A DNA stretch of 64,000 bases from Eubacteriales bacterium. GTDB taxonomy: Bacteria > Bacillota > Clostridia > Lachnospirales > Lachnospiraceae. The stretch covers positions 18,144 through 82,143 of the forward strand of contig JAUNPK010000008.1 in assembly GCA_030536855.1 (NCBI GenBank), written 5' to 3'. Below, piece after piece: positions 1-9,155 of this stretch (position 1 is its first letter; every line of letters starts with the position of its first letter). Made by a program: the position numbers and the translations under genes. The notes beneath the pieces were generated by a model. The model was not told the origin of the DNA and searched no databases. It worked only from the letters and a program-made list of their open reading frames with translations.

Positions 1-527
1 TTAACAATAAGGTCTTCATGATCCTTAAGTCCATGAGCATCCAGAAGTCCAACAATTCTATCAGCATCACGTATAGCTGAAACCTCAGGTGTTGTTACTA
101 CCAAAGCTCTGTCAGCAGCAGCAATGGCATTCTGAAATCCCTGCTCAATACCTGCAGGACAATCAAGAATTATGTAATCAAATCCTTCAGGTGATTCCTT
201 GATTTCTTCAACCACTTTAATCATCTGTTCTGGTGTAACTGCAGACTTATCTCTTGTCTGTGCAGTTGGTAAAAGATACAGAGATGGACATCTCTTATCA
301 GTAATCATAGCCTGCTTAAGACGACAGTTTCCCTCTACAACATCAACCAGATTATATACAATTCTATTTTCTAATCCTAAAACCACATCAAGATTTCTAA
401 GGCCTGTATCAGTATCTATCATAACTACCTTCTTGCCAAGTTTAGCAAGACCTGTACCTATATTGGCAGTTGTAGTAGTCTTACCAACGCCACCTTTTCC
501 TGAAGTAACAACAATAACTTCGCTCAT
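1..527 (-). CDS. minD: Septum site-determining ATPase MinD (C-terminal part outside window)
   Basis: MinD is the membrane-associated Walker ATPase that, with MinC, blocks FtsZ ring assembly away from midcell. The reading frame starts at an ATG at 527, behind a GGAGG ribosome binding site, and runs off the left edge of the window after about 175 codons (family length is about 265). The deviant Walker A motif GKGGVGKT lies at residues 10-17 and a DTD motif of the switch region follows near residue 40. The gene lies 189 bases downstream of minC and has its own promoter at 651-679 with a structured leader. MinE is presumably next, beyond the edge (inference). Confidence 0.95.
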   Translation of the reverse strand, partial: MSEVIVVTSGKGGVGKTTTTANIGTGLAKLGKKVVMIDTDTGLRNLDVVLGLENRIVYNLVDVVEGNCRLKQAMITDKRCPSLYLLPTAQTRDKSAVTPEQMIKVVEEIKESPEGFDYIILDCPAGIEQGFQNAIAAADRALVVTTPEVSAIRDADRIVGLLDAHGLKDHEDLIV

Positions 528-650
528 TTTCTTTCCTCCAATCCATACTTTCAAATCCCGCTCGTAAGATCTGGGCGGTACTATTTGTCTGCTATTGCGG
601 ACATATCACCCATAAAGGCGCAAATTTCTCAAAACTAAGACAGCAGATTA
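528..650 (-). promoter_or_regulatory. Structured 5' leader of minD, possible unknown cis-regulatory RNA
   Basis: Between the predicted start of transcription near 644 and the minD start codon lie about 117 noncoding bases. On the minus strand TCTGCT near the 5' end can pair with AGCAGA near 573, enclosing a TTGCG/CGCAA helix with a CC/GG tip. A second hairpin, CCGC/GCGG with a loop that includes AGATCT, sits closer to the ribosome binding site. I do not recognise a known riboswitch class. The pairing was done by eye. Confidence 0.4.
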
Positions 651-679
651 ATTATGCGTAATTTCACAAATTAAATCAA
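651..679 (-). promoter_or_regulatory. Probable sigma-A promoter for minD
   Basis: TTGATT (674-679) and CATAAT (651-656) on the minus strand are separated by 17 bases. The pair lies between minC and minD, so minD can be transcribed independently of the mre-minC operon. Confidence 0.55.
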
Positions 680-716
680 TAGTTTTTTTATAATTTATGT
701 TAATAAAATGCAACTA

Positions 717-1412
717 CTAATCAATTCTGATATCTTCAAGAACACTCTGCGTCAATTCTTCAATGTAAATATTTCCATCATATACATAAGCTATCTTTGG
801 CTGAATATTTTTAGATTTATTTTTCTTAAAAGTTGCCGAATCTGCGCTTCTTGCAATTACATTACCAATCTTTATCTGCATCGGATCCATTTCCAAAGCT
901 ACAACAAAAGCATTTTCATCCCCATTAGCACCGGCGAATATATTTCCCCTTAAACTTCCAAGAACAATAACATTACCTTTTGCAACGACTTTGCCTCCGG
1001 GATTAACATCTCCTAAAATAACAACGCTGCTCTCTGATTCAAACACCTGTCCTGAACGTAACGTTCCCTTGTAAAAATAACACGATGGAGCCTTTTCCTC
1101 CTGTGGAAATTCTGTTGCTAATGCTGATTTAACGGCATTTTCAAAAACCCTATTCTTATTCTCATCATTATCTACAATGCAGACAATTCTCAAATTTGAA
1201 ATTTCTGTTATTGTTTCCACAATCTCTGTTTCTTCTTCATCTGTAAGTACCCTTCCTTCGATACATAAAGCCAAATCAGCGTTTTCAAAGAATTTACCTG
1301 AAGATTGGAACTTTTCTTTAACCTTCTCTTTTAATGTTTCAAAATCAATATCCTTGTCAAGCACAACAGTGATACCATTTTTACTGCTTTTTATAATTAC
1401 CGAGTTATCCAA
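717..1412 (-). CDS. minC: Septum site-determining protein MinC
   Basis: MinC is the FtsZ antagonist of the Min system. The 231-residue protein has the usual two parts: an N-terminal domain (about 1-105) and a C-terminal beta-helix domain (about 110-215) with the turn-rich pattern seen here as SGQVFESESSVVILGDVNPG and VVAKGNVIVLGSLRG. That C-terminal domain normally dimerises and binds MinD. The start is a TTG at 1412 behind an AGAGGTGAG ribosome binding site; no better in-frame start is visible. It lies 28 bases after the PBP2 gene, in the common Clostridia order mreB-mreC-mreD-PBP2-minC-minD. Confidence 0.93.
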   Translation of the reverse strand: MDNSVIIKSSKNGITVVLDKDIDFETLKEKVKEKFQSSGKFFENADLALCIEGRVLTDEEETEIVETITEISNLRIVCIVDNDENKNRVFENAVKSALATEFPQEEKAPSCYFYKGTLRSGQVFESESSVVILGDVNPGGKVVAKGNVIVLGSLRGNIFAGANGDENAFVVALEMDPMQIKIGNVIARSADSATFKKNKSKNIQPKIAYVYDGNIYIEELTQSVLEDIRID

Positions 1413-1440
1413 TTAATCTCACCTCTTTTTTTTATTAAAA

Positions 1441-4275
1441 TTACTGTATTCCATAATAAATCTTATAGATGTCTCCTGTCAATTCAGCTGCTGTTGTAGC
1501 AGAATAACCATTTTGAATACGTACCGCACTACATAGCTGTGGATCATCATAAGGTGCATAACTTATAAATAATGCGTGATCGGGTTCTGTGGTCTTTTCC
1601 TGAGCTGTTCCTGACTTTGCAGCAATTTTTAATTTAAGTTTTGAAACGCTTGAATACGTATCTGTTGCCATTAGCATTCCTTCATGAACCGTATTCCATA
1701 TATTGCTGCTTAACTGAACCTGATTATTTATCGCAGCACTATTATCTCTCACAAGATTACCTTCCGAATCGGTTATCTTATCTATAAGTGTCAGATTATA
1801 ACATGTTCCTGACGTGGCTATAGTCGTTACATATCTTGCCAGATTAAGAGTGCTGTATTTGTGGTTACCCTGTCCGATAGCTGAGGCAATTGCATTAGTG
1901 TTTGACGCCTGAGGCTCATTTTCTTCAATCTCCACTCCAACCTTTGTTGAAAGACCTAACATATCCGAATATTTTTGTAAGATACTTGTACCATAGGTAC
2001 TGTTATACATACCATTCTTGCTACAGGCAAGATTATATCCAACATTGAAAAAGTATACATTACACGAATCCCTTATAGCTGTTGCAGCAGTTTCTGTCCC
2101 ATGCCCACTAAGTCTCCAGCATTTCGGAGAAGGTGTAACCTTATCAAAAACACCTGAACAGTAGAATGATGTTCCCGATGAAACTATCCCCATATCCATT
2201 CCTGTTATGGTGGTACATATCTTATAAGTAGAACCGGGAGCTGTAAATGACTGGGTTGCTCTGTTAAGCATTGGTGAAGACTTATCGTTAATAAGACTAC
2301 TAAAATACTTTGAATCAACATTTCCCGACAGCCTGTTGTTATCATAGCTTGGATAAGAAACCATTGCCACAATATCACCATTTTTAGGATTAGTAAGAAC
2401 ACAAGATGCGGAACATGGTTCAAGAGCTAACTGCGCAGGAGTTATAATCCTATTGGTTATTGCATAAACTATAAACTCATAAGCGCTCATACTTCTTGCA
2501 GCAAGACTGTTATATCTTGAATTTTCGCTATCAGGATTAAGAACTCCCTGTTCGTATAACAGCATGCATACTTCGCGTCCTGTTACCTCTCCGGAATATA
2601 CCATATATTTGTACATTTTCTTATAAAACTCTGTGTCCGTTTCAAGGAAAGACATAATATAATCAACCAGTGCCTCGTATGATTCCTGTAAACTTGTATA
2701 CTGTTCTATTGAGAAAAGACTTAAATCAATCCAATTCTGTGAAATTCCATAAGTAAGAAGTTCTTTAAGACTTGTCCCATTATCATCCATCCAGTTTCTA
2801 TATACACTATCATTAGAATTAACATTATCTAAATTAAATACATTGTTAGACTTTAATTCCTGAAAGATATACCATATATATAACTGTTCTTCTTCGCTGA
2901 GTTTTCCATAAGCAGTATCTCCGCTTTCCAGCTCGTATCTTACCCAGTTCATTGTTTCAGCCTGTTTTTTAAGGAATGAGTTATATACATCTGTCTCCGT
3001 ATCAGTGCTTTGGGTAGCTATATGAGAAATGCTCACAACATTATTATCTATTAAAGCAAAATATACTTCTTTCGCCAAAATATAAACTACATCCACAGTA
3101 CCACTTGAGGTGTATTTATATTTTGTATCACTATCTGTGAGGTATGTCAGAATTATCTCCACAATTTTATCTTCAATCGCTTTGTATATTTCCTTTTGAA
3201 GTTTAATATCAATTGTCAGATAAACATCGTTTCCCGGACTCGGTTCTGTCTCATCAATGATCTCAGTTATTCTTCCCACAGTATCAACATACACTGTCTT
3301 AGAACCTTTGGTACCCGAGAGTTCTTTTTCCATACTTTTTTCAATCCCTGACTTACCAATTACATCATTACTTTCATACAGTTCTCCTAATGTTTCCAGC
3401 TCACTATTGGAAATTACACCTGTATATCCTAATATCTGGGAACAGTAAATACTATCCACATATTTTCTTATGTACTGTTCGTCTACTGTTACTCCTGTTA
3501 AATCATCGGAATTTTCCATAATTGCAGCAACAGTCTTTTCTGAAACTTCATTTGCGATAGTAAACGACATATATCTGTTGTAAGAATTGGCTGACATATA
3601 TCTTCGAAGATTTACAATCATAAGACTGTGTTCCACTGAAAAGCCTTCACTTTCAACAGTAAGTCCCATACTTCTTATGAAATTTATTGTCTCAGCAAAA
3701 ACCGTGCCATTATGGGATGATGTATCTGATGACACTACAACCCCATATCTGTCACACAAATGAGCAAATAAATCCTTAGCCGAAACATTTTTTTCTTCAT
3801 CTGTCAGAGCACTCACAGATTGTTTTCCATATATATCTCTTAAAAATCTTAAAAGTTCATTACCGCTTATATTAAAATAAAAATTGCCTTCCTCATAAAT
3901 GATAGGTAAATCATTTGAATATTTATCACCACATTCTTCAATGATTGTAAGTGTCTTATCTATAGATTTGTTAAGTTTTTCATTCTTAGTATTTGTATCT
4001 GAATATTTTCCACTGTCACTTATTTTAACAGCATAAGCAAGATCATTATAGGCAAGCAATACTCCATTCTTATCGAATATTCTTCCTCTGGTTGCCTGCA
4101 CACTCATTTCTTTCTGAATTGAGCTTGATAAATCCTGCACATAAGACTCACCATTTATAATCTGTAAATTAAACAGTCTGTTAACAAGAATAGAAACTAA
4201 TATTACAAATACCAATATCAGCGGAAATATTCTTGACTTCAATAAACTAAGAATATAATCAAATACTTCCTTCAT
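1441..4275 (-). CDS. mrdA: Penicillin-binding protein 2 (elongation transpeptidase) with large insertion
   Basis: Class B PBP that cross-links peptidoglycan during cell elongation together with the Mre proteins. One transmembrane helix (about 17-36) precedes the dimerisation domain, with the RGRIFDKNG motif at 63-71. The transpeptidase motifs are STYK (682-685), SCN (737-739) and KSGT (887-890, Ser in place of the usual Thr). At 944 residues it is some 250 longer than typical PBP2: about 250 extra residues (roughly 370-620), acidic and predicted helical, sit between the TIDIKLQ segment and the start of the catalytic domain. It overlaps mreD by 17 bases. Confidence 0.93.
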   Translation of the reverse strand: MKEVFDYILSLLKSRIFPLILVFVILVSILVNRLFNLQIINGESYVQDLSSSIQKEMSVQATRGRIFDKNGVLLAYNDLAYAVKISDSGKYSDTNTKNEKLNKSIDKTLTIIEECGDKYSNDLPIIYEEGNFYFNISGNELLRFLRDIYGKQSVSALTDEEKNVSAKDLFAHLCDRYGVVVSSDTSSHNGTVFAETINFIRSMGLTVESEGFSVEHSLMIVNLRRYMSANSYNRYMSFTIANEVSEKTVAAIMENSDDLTGVTVDEQYIRKYVDSIYCSQILGYTGVISNSELETLGELYESNDVIGKSGIEKSMEKELSGTKGSKTVYVDTVGRITEIIDETEPSPGNDVYLTIDIKLQKEIYKAIEDKIVEIILTYLTDSDTKYKYTSSGTVDVVYILAKEVYFALIDNNVVSISHIATQSTDTETDVYNSFLKKQAETMNWVRYELESGDTAYGKLSEEEQLYIWYIFQELKSNNVFNLDNVNSNDSVYRNWMDDNGTSLKELLTYGISQNWIDLSLFSIEQYTSLQESYEALVDYIMSFLETDTEFYKKMYKYMVYSGEVTGREVCMLLYEQGVLNPDSENSRYNSLAARSMSAYEFIVYAITNRIITPAQLALEPCSASCVLTNPKNGDIVAMVSYPSYDNNRLSGNVDSKYFSSLINDKSSPMLNRATQSFTAPGSTYKICTTITGMDMGIVSSGTSFYCSGVFDKVTPSPKCWRLSGHGTETAATAIRDSCNVYFFNVGYNLACSKNGMYNSTYGTSILQKYSDMLGLSTKVGVEIEENEPQASNTNAIASAIGQGNHKYSTLNLARYVTTIATSGTCYNLTLIDKITDSEGNLVRDNSAAINNQVQLSSNIWNTVHEGMLMATDTYSSVSKLKLKIAAKSGTAQEKTTEPDHALFISYAPYDDPQLCSAVRIQNGYSATTAAELTGDIYKIYYGIQ

Positions 4276-4792
4276 CTAACATTCCTTTTCTTTTCTTACC
4301 CCACTCTTTATTAAGCCATAAATCCAAGTACATGGACGGATAATAAATAACCAGAGTCACAATCGCTGTATAAACTACCTCAGGCATAATAAATCTGGAA
4401 ATAAAATACCCCATATTCAATCTTCCATGAAGCAGAAACATTCCTATACACATCATAAACTCATAAGCAAAATCTGATATTATCACAATTGCCAAAGGAA
4501 TAAGAATTTCAACCTTCTCATACTCTTTATAAAACATTCCTGATAAATATCCTACGTACACAAAAATCAATGCAGAAAATCCAAACAGACTTGATGAAAA
4601 TAAATCATAAAACATGCCTGAAACAAATCCCAGGTACATACCTTCATTTTTTCCGTTAAAAAATCCAAACAATACTGGCAAAATTATAAGCAAATTAGGT
4701 GCTATATTACCTATACTTATAGCATTTCCGAAAGTTATCTGAATAAGATAAAATAACAAGATTAATAAAAATTCAACTATCTTTCTCTTCAT
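4259..4792 (-). CDS. mreD: Rod shape-determining membrane protein MreD
   Basis: MreD is an integral membrane subunit of the elongasome that bridges MreC and the cell-wall synthases. The 177-residue sequence is strongly hydrophobic, with about five transmembrane helices and the family pattern of a GFFNGKNEGMYLGFVSGMFYD stretch near residues 42-62 (a loop followed by the conserved G-x3-D). It lies 21 bases after mreC and its end overlaps the start of the PBP2 gene, indicating translational coupling. Identification rests on hydropathy, size and position as well as this motif. Confidence 0.9.
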   Translation of the reverse strand: MKRKIVEFLLILLFYLIQITFGNAISIGNIAPNLLIILPVLFGFFNGKNEGMYLGFVSGMFYDLFSSSLFGFSALIFVYVGYLSGMFYKEYEKVEILIPLAIVIISDFAYEFMMCIGMFLLHGRLNMGYFISRFIMPEVVYTAIVTLVIYYPSMYLDLWLNKEWGKKRKGMLDEGSI

Positions 4793-4813
4793 GATTCTCT
4801 GCCTTAAAATTTA

Positions 4814-5653
4814 TTATTTTTTAGTCTCTGTAATAATAAGTACTTCCTGAAGATTATTGAAATCAACCGCGGGTACAAGATAACCTGACTGAGTAAGATT
4901 ATTAGAGTCCAAAGTCACATCCTTTGCATAACCTATAAGGATTCCTTGGAGATACTTATCACTAATATTAGATGTTACTATCTTATCTCCGTTACGCACA
5001 GTGATTCCACTTTTAAAATGTGACAAATGGATAACTCCACTCTCCATAAGCTCAATATCTCCCTGTACAATACAGTTATCATTAGTATCTATAAGCATAC
5101 CGCTCACAGCATTATTATCTTCTGTAATTGTTTTGACAACAGAATAATTAGTACCAACTTCTGATATAATGCCTACAAGACCACCACTTGCTATAACATT
5201 CATATCAACTCTTATTCCGTCATCACTTCCTTTGTCTATTCTAAAAGATGATGACCAATTATCTGAAGTAGTTCCAATAACTCTTGCTCCAACCTTAGTA
5301 TATCCAGGGTACATTTCATCCAACTTATACAGTTCTCTCAATCTTGATAATTCATAAGATTCCTGCTTTAACTGATTGTTCTCTTCTGTAAGATTGTCAA
5401 CCTGATTTTTCAGATTCTTATTTTCATCCAACACAACAGAAATTTCCTGTAAAGTACTTACCTCATCATATACCCATAATCCCATATTGTTCATCCCCTT
5501 TTGGAGAGGTACAACAATCATTGACACGGCATTTCTCAAAGGTGCTACAAGTCTATCCGTAAAGAAACTTATTCCTATAAACAAAATACACACAACGGTG
5601 AGAATGATAAGAATATATTTAGATGTCAAAAAAGAAGATACTTTTTTCCTCAT
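4814..5653 (-). CDS. mreC: Rod shape-determining protein MreC
   Basis: MreC links the cytoplasmic MreB filaments to extracytoplasmic wall enzymes. The 279-residue protein has a short cytoplasmic start, one membrane helix (about 13-33), a coiled coil (about 65-105, heptads with ENKNLKNQVDNL) and then the beta-rich domain with the family motif VGIISEVGTNYSVVKTITED. An AAGGATT ribosome binding site precedes the ATG. It is 14 bases downstream of the MreB homologue. Confidence 0.94.
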   Translation of the reverse strand: MRKKVSSFLTSKYILIILTVVCILFIGISFFTDRLVAPLRNAVSMIVVPLQKGMNNMGLWVYDEVSTLQEISVVLDENKNLKNQVDNLTEENNQLKQESYELSRLRELYKLDEMYPGYTKVGARVIGTTSDNWSSSFRIDKGSDDGIRVDMNVIASGGLVGIISEVGTNYSVVKTITEDNNAVSGMLIDTNDNCIVQGDIELMESGVIHLSHFKSGITVRNGDKIVTSNISDKYLQGILIGYAKDVTLDSNNLTQSGYLVPAVDFNNLQEVLIITETKK

Positions 5654-5667
5654 TATTCAATCAATCC

Positions 5668-6687
5668 TTAATCATAATTTTTTTCCTGTGGAGTATACGC
5701 AATCTTTGAAAAATCAGGATTACTAACAACTCCCATAAGTCCACGCACAACACTCTCTGATGGTTCTTCAACTATATTAACATTAAGGTTTGTTTCCTGT
5801 TTTATAAAGTTTTCAAGATTTCTTATCTGTGAAGTTCCTCCTGAAAAATAAACACCATTTTTAATAATATCCGCTGCAAGTTCAGGTGGAGTTCTCTCAA
5901 GAATCATCTTAATGGCATCCATAATTGAATGAAGAGGATCAATTATGGCATTGTAAATAACATCTGATGATATTTCAACACTGACAGGAAGCCCTGAAAG
6001 AACATTACGTCCAAATCCCGGAGCAAAGCTCTCTTCTACCTTCACTGCACTTCCTAGTTCTTTCTTAAGAGCCTCTGCCGTTTTGCTTCCAATAACAAGA
6101 TTATAAACTTTCCTTATATTGCTTATAATACAGTCATCAAGCTTATTGCCACCTATCTTGATTGATTTACTTATAACAATACCCCCAAGAGAAAGAACTG
6201 AAATTTCTGTAGTTTCAGCACCGATGTTAACCATCATGATTCCCCTTGATTTTGTAACATCAAGACCTGCTCCTATTGCATCTGCAACCGGCTTATCAAC
6301 TATATAAACATTCTTAGCCTTAATCTTTGAATCCTGGATAAGCTCGTAAAATGCTCTTTTTTCAACTTCAGTTACATCTGTGGGCACAGCGATATAAAAA
6401 TCAGCATTACCGGCAACTTTCTTATCTTCATTAATCTTATTATAAAAATTAAGAAGAAGTGTCTGCATATTTTCAATATCCGCAATAACACCAAATTTTA
6501 CCGGGAATGTTACCTCAATATTTTCCGGTGCTTTTTCATACATTTCATAAGCTTCGTCACCAAATGCCAGAAGCTGATTCTTATTCTGGATTGCAATAAT
6601 ATTTTTTTCATTAAGGATTTTATCCTTTTCTCTTGAGCACATTTTGAAATTACTTGTGCCAATATCAACTCCGTATACGTTAGACAT
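5668..6687 (-). CDS. mreB: Rod shape-determining protein MreB (actin-like)
   Basis: Actin-fold ATPase forming filaments that direct lateral wall synthesis. Seen: phosphate-1 motif VYGVDIGTSNFKM at the N-terminus, phosphate-2 region VNIGAETTEISVLSLGG, and adenosine motif GVYFSGGTSQIRNL. About 339 residues from the ATG at 6687, which has an AGAAAGGAAG ribosome binding site; an in-frame ATG at 6729 would overlap radC and lacks such a site, so I prefer 6687. The phosphate-2 loop reads IGAETTE instead of the usual DIGGGTTE, so this is a somewhat divergent MreB. Operon with mreC, mreD and PBP2. Confidence 0.92.
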   Translation of the reverse strand: MSNVYGVDIGTSNFKMCSREKDKILNEKNIIAIQNKNQLLAFGDEAYEMYEKAPENIEVTFPVKFGVIADIENMQTLLLNFYNKINEDKKVAGNADFYIAVPTDVTEVEKRAFYELIQDSKIKAKNVYIVDKPVADAIGAGLDVTKSRGIMMVNIGAETTEISVLSLGGIVISKSIKIGGNKLDDCIISNIRKVYNLVIGSKTAEALKKELGSAVKVEESFAPGFGRNVLSGLPVSVEISSDVIYNAIIDPLHSIMDAIKMILERTPPELAADIIKNGVYFSGGTSQIRNLENFIKQETNLNVNIVEEPSESVVRGLMGVVSNPDFSKIAYTPQEKNYD

Positions 6688-6716
6688 AAACTCTTCCTTT
6701 CTTATATCGGATGCTT

Positions 6717-7412
6717 TTAATAAACGCATCCGTATTCTTTAAGACTAGTATAATTATTATCTCCAATTATGATATGATCAATTAGTTGAATACCTAAAAG
6801 TCTTCCTGCTTCACATACCTTTTTTGTTGTTTCAATATCACATCCGCTGGGAGTTGAATCCCCGCTTGGGTGATTGTGAAGAAGAACAATGTAAACAGCC
6901 CTGTTCTTCAATGCTTCAATAAAAATCTCCCTTGTGGAAAGCAAAGAACCGTTAACTGTACCTACAGACAGTGTTACATCTCTGATAAGCTTTAACTTGG
7001 TATCCAGCATAGATAATATAAGATGTTCTTTATCAAGATGTCTCAAATCTTCCATATAGTACCCTGCAATAGATTCAGGTGAAGAAAAATTTATATTACT
7101 GAATGCACTTTGTTTGGATATCCTTCTGGACAGCTCACATATACATTTAATCTGAACAGCCTTAGCAGTACCTATACCTTTAATTTGTTTTAACTCATCA
7201 ATAGAAGCATCTATAAGAGACAGCAGTTTATTCCCATTTCTCATAGATAATAATTCTTTCGACAAATCAACAGCAGATTTCCCTGAAGTTCCACTCCTTA
7301 TTATAGTTGCAAGCAATTCTGTATCCGTAAGAAATTCAGGACCATATTCCACACATTTTTCGTATGGGCGTAAATCTGATATTTCACCATTGTTACATAT
7401 TAAATTGTTCAT
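6717..7412 (-). CDS. radC: RadC family JAB-domain protein
   Basis: RadC-like proteins combine an N-terminal helix-hairpin-helix region with a C-terminal JAB/MPN metalloprotease-like domain; the cellular role is unsettled despite the historical DNA-repair name. Here residues about 60-75 give the hairpin (LKQIKGIGTAKAVQIK), and HNHPSGDSTPSGCD supplies the metal-binding HxH...D set. The 231-residue length is typical. The neighbouring mreBCD genes are a common Firmicutes arrangement (radC-mreB). Confidence 0.94.
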   Translation of the reverse strand: MNNLICNNGEISDLRPYEKCVEYGPEFLTDTELLATIIRSGTSGKSAVDLSKELLSMRNGNKLLSLIDASIDELKQIKGIGTAKAVQIKCICELSRRISKQSAFSNINFSSPESIAGYYMEDLRHLDKEHLILSMLDTKLKLIRDVTLSVGTVNGSLLSTREIFIEALKNRAVYIVLLHNHPSGDSTPSGCDIETTKKVCEAGRLLGIQLIDHIIIGDNNYTSLKEYGCVY

Positions 7413-7433
7413 ACCTTATAACAGACAGATATA

Positions 7434-7706
7434 TTAAATAAACTTGTAAGCAATAATAGCCAGTATAACACCAATAACACTAGCTATTGTTATCTTAATC
7501 TGAAGTGAAAATGTAAGCACAATCAGCCCCAAGTTAAGAATAACGGGACTGTCTGACAAACCAACACCAAAAGTCTGTCCGTATCCCAACCAGCTTAATG
7601 CAGAAACATTACTTGAAACCTCAGCAATAAGCCCTCCGACAACCACTCCTATAAGAACAAACAGAAGAAGCATCCATCCATTCTTATATTTGGAAATATT
7701 ACTCAT
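7434..7706 (-). CDS. Small two- to three-helix membrane protein, DUF4321-like
   Basis: About 90 residues with a basic N-terminus (NISKYKNGW) followed by hydrophobic segments at about 13-33, 58-75 and 72-89. This resembles the DUF4321 family that sits beside radC/mreB in Clostridia; its function is unknown. The ATG at 7706 is chosen because GGAGG lies seven bases upstream; an in-frame ATG at 7736 has no such site. It immediately precedes radC, so it is probably the first gene of the mre operon. Confidence 0.75.
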   Translation of the reverse strand: MSNISKYKNGWMLLLFVLIGVVVGGLIAEVSSNVSALSWLGYGQTFGVGLSDSPVILNLGLIVLTFSLQIKITIASVIGVILAIIAYKFI

Positions 7707-7789
7707 ATTACCTCCAGCTCCCGTGTGTTCGTACATTCTTATGTACCTTCACCGTCTACATAATATTACCAACTTTATTATCTCAATAC

Positions 7790-7856
7790 AACAATAATAA
7801 AGTGAGGATAATCATAACCTTTCAACACGCTAATGCGAAGGTTACAAATTATCCCC
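7790..7856 (-). terminator. Two-tier hairpin, probable transcription terminator
   Basis: On the minus strand GGGGATAAT (to 7856) pairs with ATTATCCTC, and inside it AACCTT pairs with AAGGTT; a small CGC/GCG hairpin forms the tip. The structure is followed by ACTTTATTATTGTT, a moderately T-rich tail. It lies just after the PLP-enzyme gene (stop at 7875) and before the DUF4321-like gene, separating two transcription units. Confidence 0.65.
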
Positions 7857-7874
7857 AATAGTATATCACAAGAA

Positions 7875-9155
7875 TTAAATCTTAAGAAGTCCTTTTTCAT
7901 ACATTTTCTGCATACTCATCATAATTCCCAGTTTAGCATGATACCATGTAAGTCCTCCTTGGAAATATACAGCATAAGGTTCCCTTATAGGACCATCAGC
8001 ACTAAGTTCAATTGAAGATCCTGAAATAAAGGCACCTGCAGCCATTATTACATCAGAATCATATCCCGGCATAGCCCATGGCTCCGGCGTTACAAAACTA
8101 TCAACAGGCGATGCCTGCTGAATTCCTTTACAAAAGGCAATCAGACCCTCTTTCGTTCCTAGTTCAACTGCCTGTATAATGTCAAATCTCTCCTCTGTGG
8201 CATTTGGAATACATCTAAATCCTGCTTTTTCATAGGCATTTGCTGCAAATATGGCTCCTTTAAGTGCTCCAGCAACAACGGTAGGCGCCAGGAATAATCC
8301 CTGATAAAAATCTCTATTAACTCCAAGAGTTGCCCCCACTTCCTTGCCTAAGCCCGGAGAGGTAAGTCTATATGCACATTGTTCAATGCAATCCTTTCTT
8401 CCTGCAATATATCCACCACAAGGTGCAAGTCCGCCTCCCGGATTTTTTATAAGTGAACCCACCACCATATCAGCTCCAACTTGTGAAGGTTCGATTTTCT
8501 CAACAAATTCACCATAGCAGTTATCTACCATACATATAACATCCGGCTTAACACTTTTAATAAAAGTTATGAGTTCTCCGATTCTTTCAACAGATAATGT
8601 TGGCCTTGTAGCATAACCTTTTGACCTCTGGATTGTAACAAGCTTAGTTCTTTCGTTAATCGCATTTTTAATTCCATTGTAGTCAAAAGAACCATCTTCA
8701 AGAAGATCAACCTGACTGTAAGTGATGCCATACTCAGCAAGACTTCCCTTTGAAGGTCGTATTCCAATTATTTCATCCATAGTATCATAAGGTTTTCCCA
8801 CCGGAGACAAAAGCTCATCCCCCGGTCTTAAATTAGCAGCCAGTGCCACATTTAACGCATGGGTACCACAAGTAATCTGCGGTCTGACAAGGGCATCTTC
8901 CGTTTCAAATATATCTGCATATATATGTTCAAGTGTTTCCCTTCCATCATCATTATATCCATAACCCGTAGTGCCGGATAAATGCATCTCAGCCACTTTA
9001 TTTTTCTGCATTGCAGCAATAACCTTAAGCTGGTTATATTCTGCCACTTCGTCAATTACCTTAAATCTCTCTTCTAGATTATTCAACATTCTATCACTGT
9101 AATTGCAAACAGCCTCACTGATACCAAGCTGATTATACATGTTCTTCATTGTCAC
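7875..9155 (-). CDS. PLP-dependent enzyme, methionine gamma-lyase / aluminium-resistance family
   Basis: Fold-type I PLP enzyme of the Met_gamma_lyase family (formerly annotated as aluminium resistance protein); the physiological reaction is not established. Seen: cofactor region CGTHALNVALAANLRPGDELL near residue 90, the DNCYGEF motif (Asp that contacts the PLP ring), and the likely Schiff-base Lys in VGSLIKNPGGGLAP. 426 residues is typical. The start is a GTG at 9155 with GGGAG six bases upstream; the ORF overlaps the end of miaA by 23 bases. Last gene of the miaB-mutS-mutL-miaA unit. Confidence 0.85.
   Translation of the reverse strand: MTMKNMYNQLGISEAVCNYSDRMLNNLEERFKVIDEVAEYNQLKVIAAMQKNKVAEMHLSGTTGYGYNDDGRETLEHIYADIFETEDALVRPQITCGTHALNVALAANLRPGDELLSPVGKPYDTMDEIIGIRPSKGSLAEYGITYSQVDLLEDGSFDYNGIKNAINERTKLVTIQRSKGYATRPTLSVERIGELITFIKSVKPDVICMVDNCYGEFVEKIEPSQVGADMVVGSLIKNPGGGLAPCGGYIAGRKDCIEQCAYRLTSPGLGKEVGATLGVNRDFYQGLFLAPTVVAGALKGAIFAANAYEKAGFRCIPNATEERFDIIQAVELGTKEGLIAFCKGIQQASPVDSFVTPEPWAMPGYDSDVIMAAGAFISGSSIELSADGPIREPYAVYFQGGLTWYHAKLGIMMSMQKMYEKGLLKI

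Noticed and set aside
528-650. c-di-GMP riboswitch before minD
   Set aside because: Conserved GEMM cores were not found in the leader.
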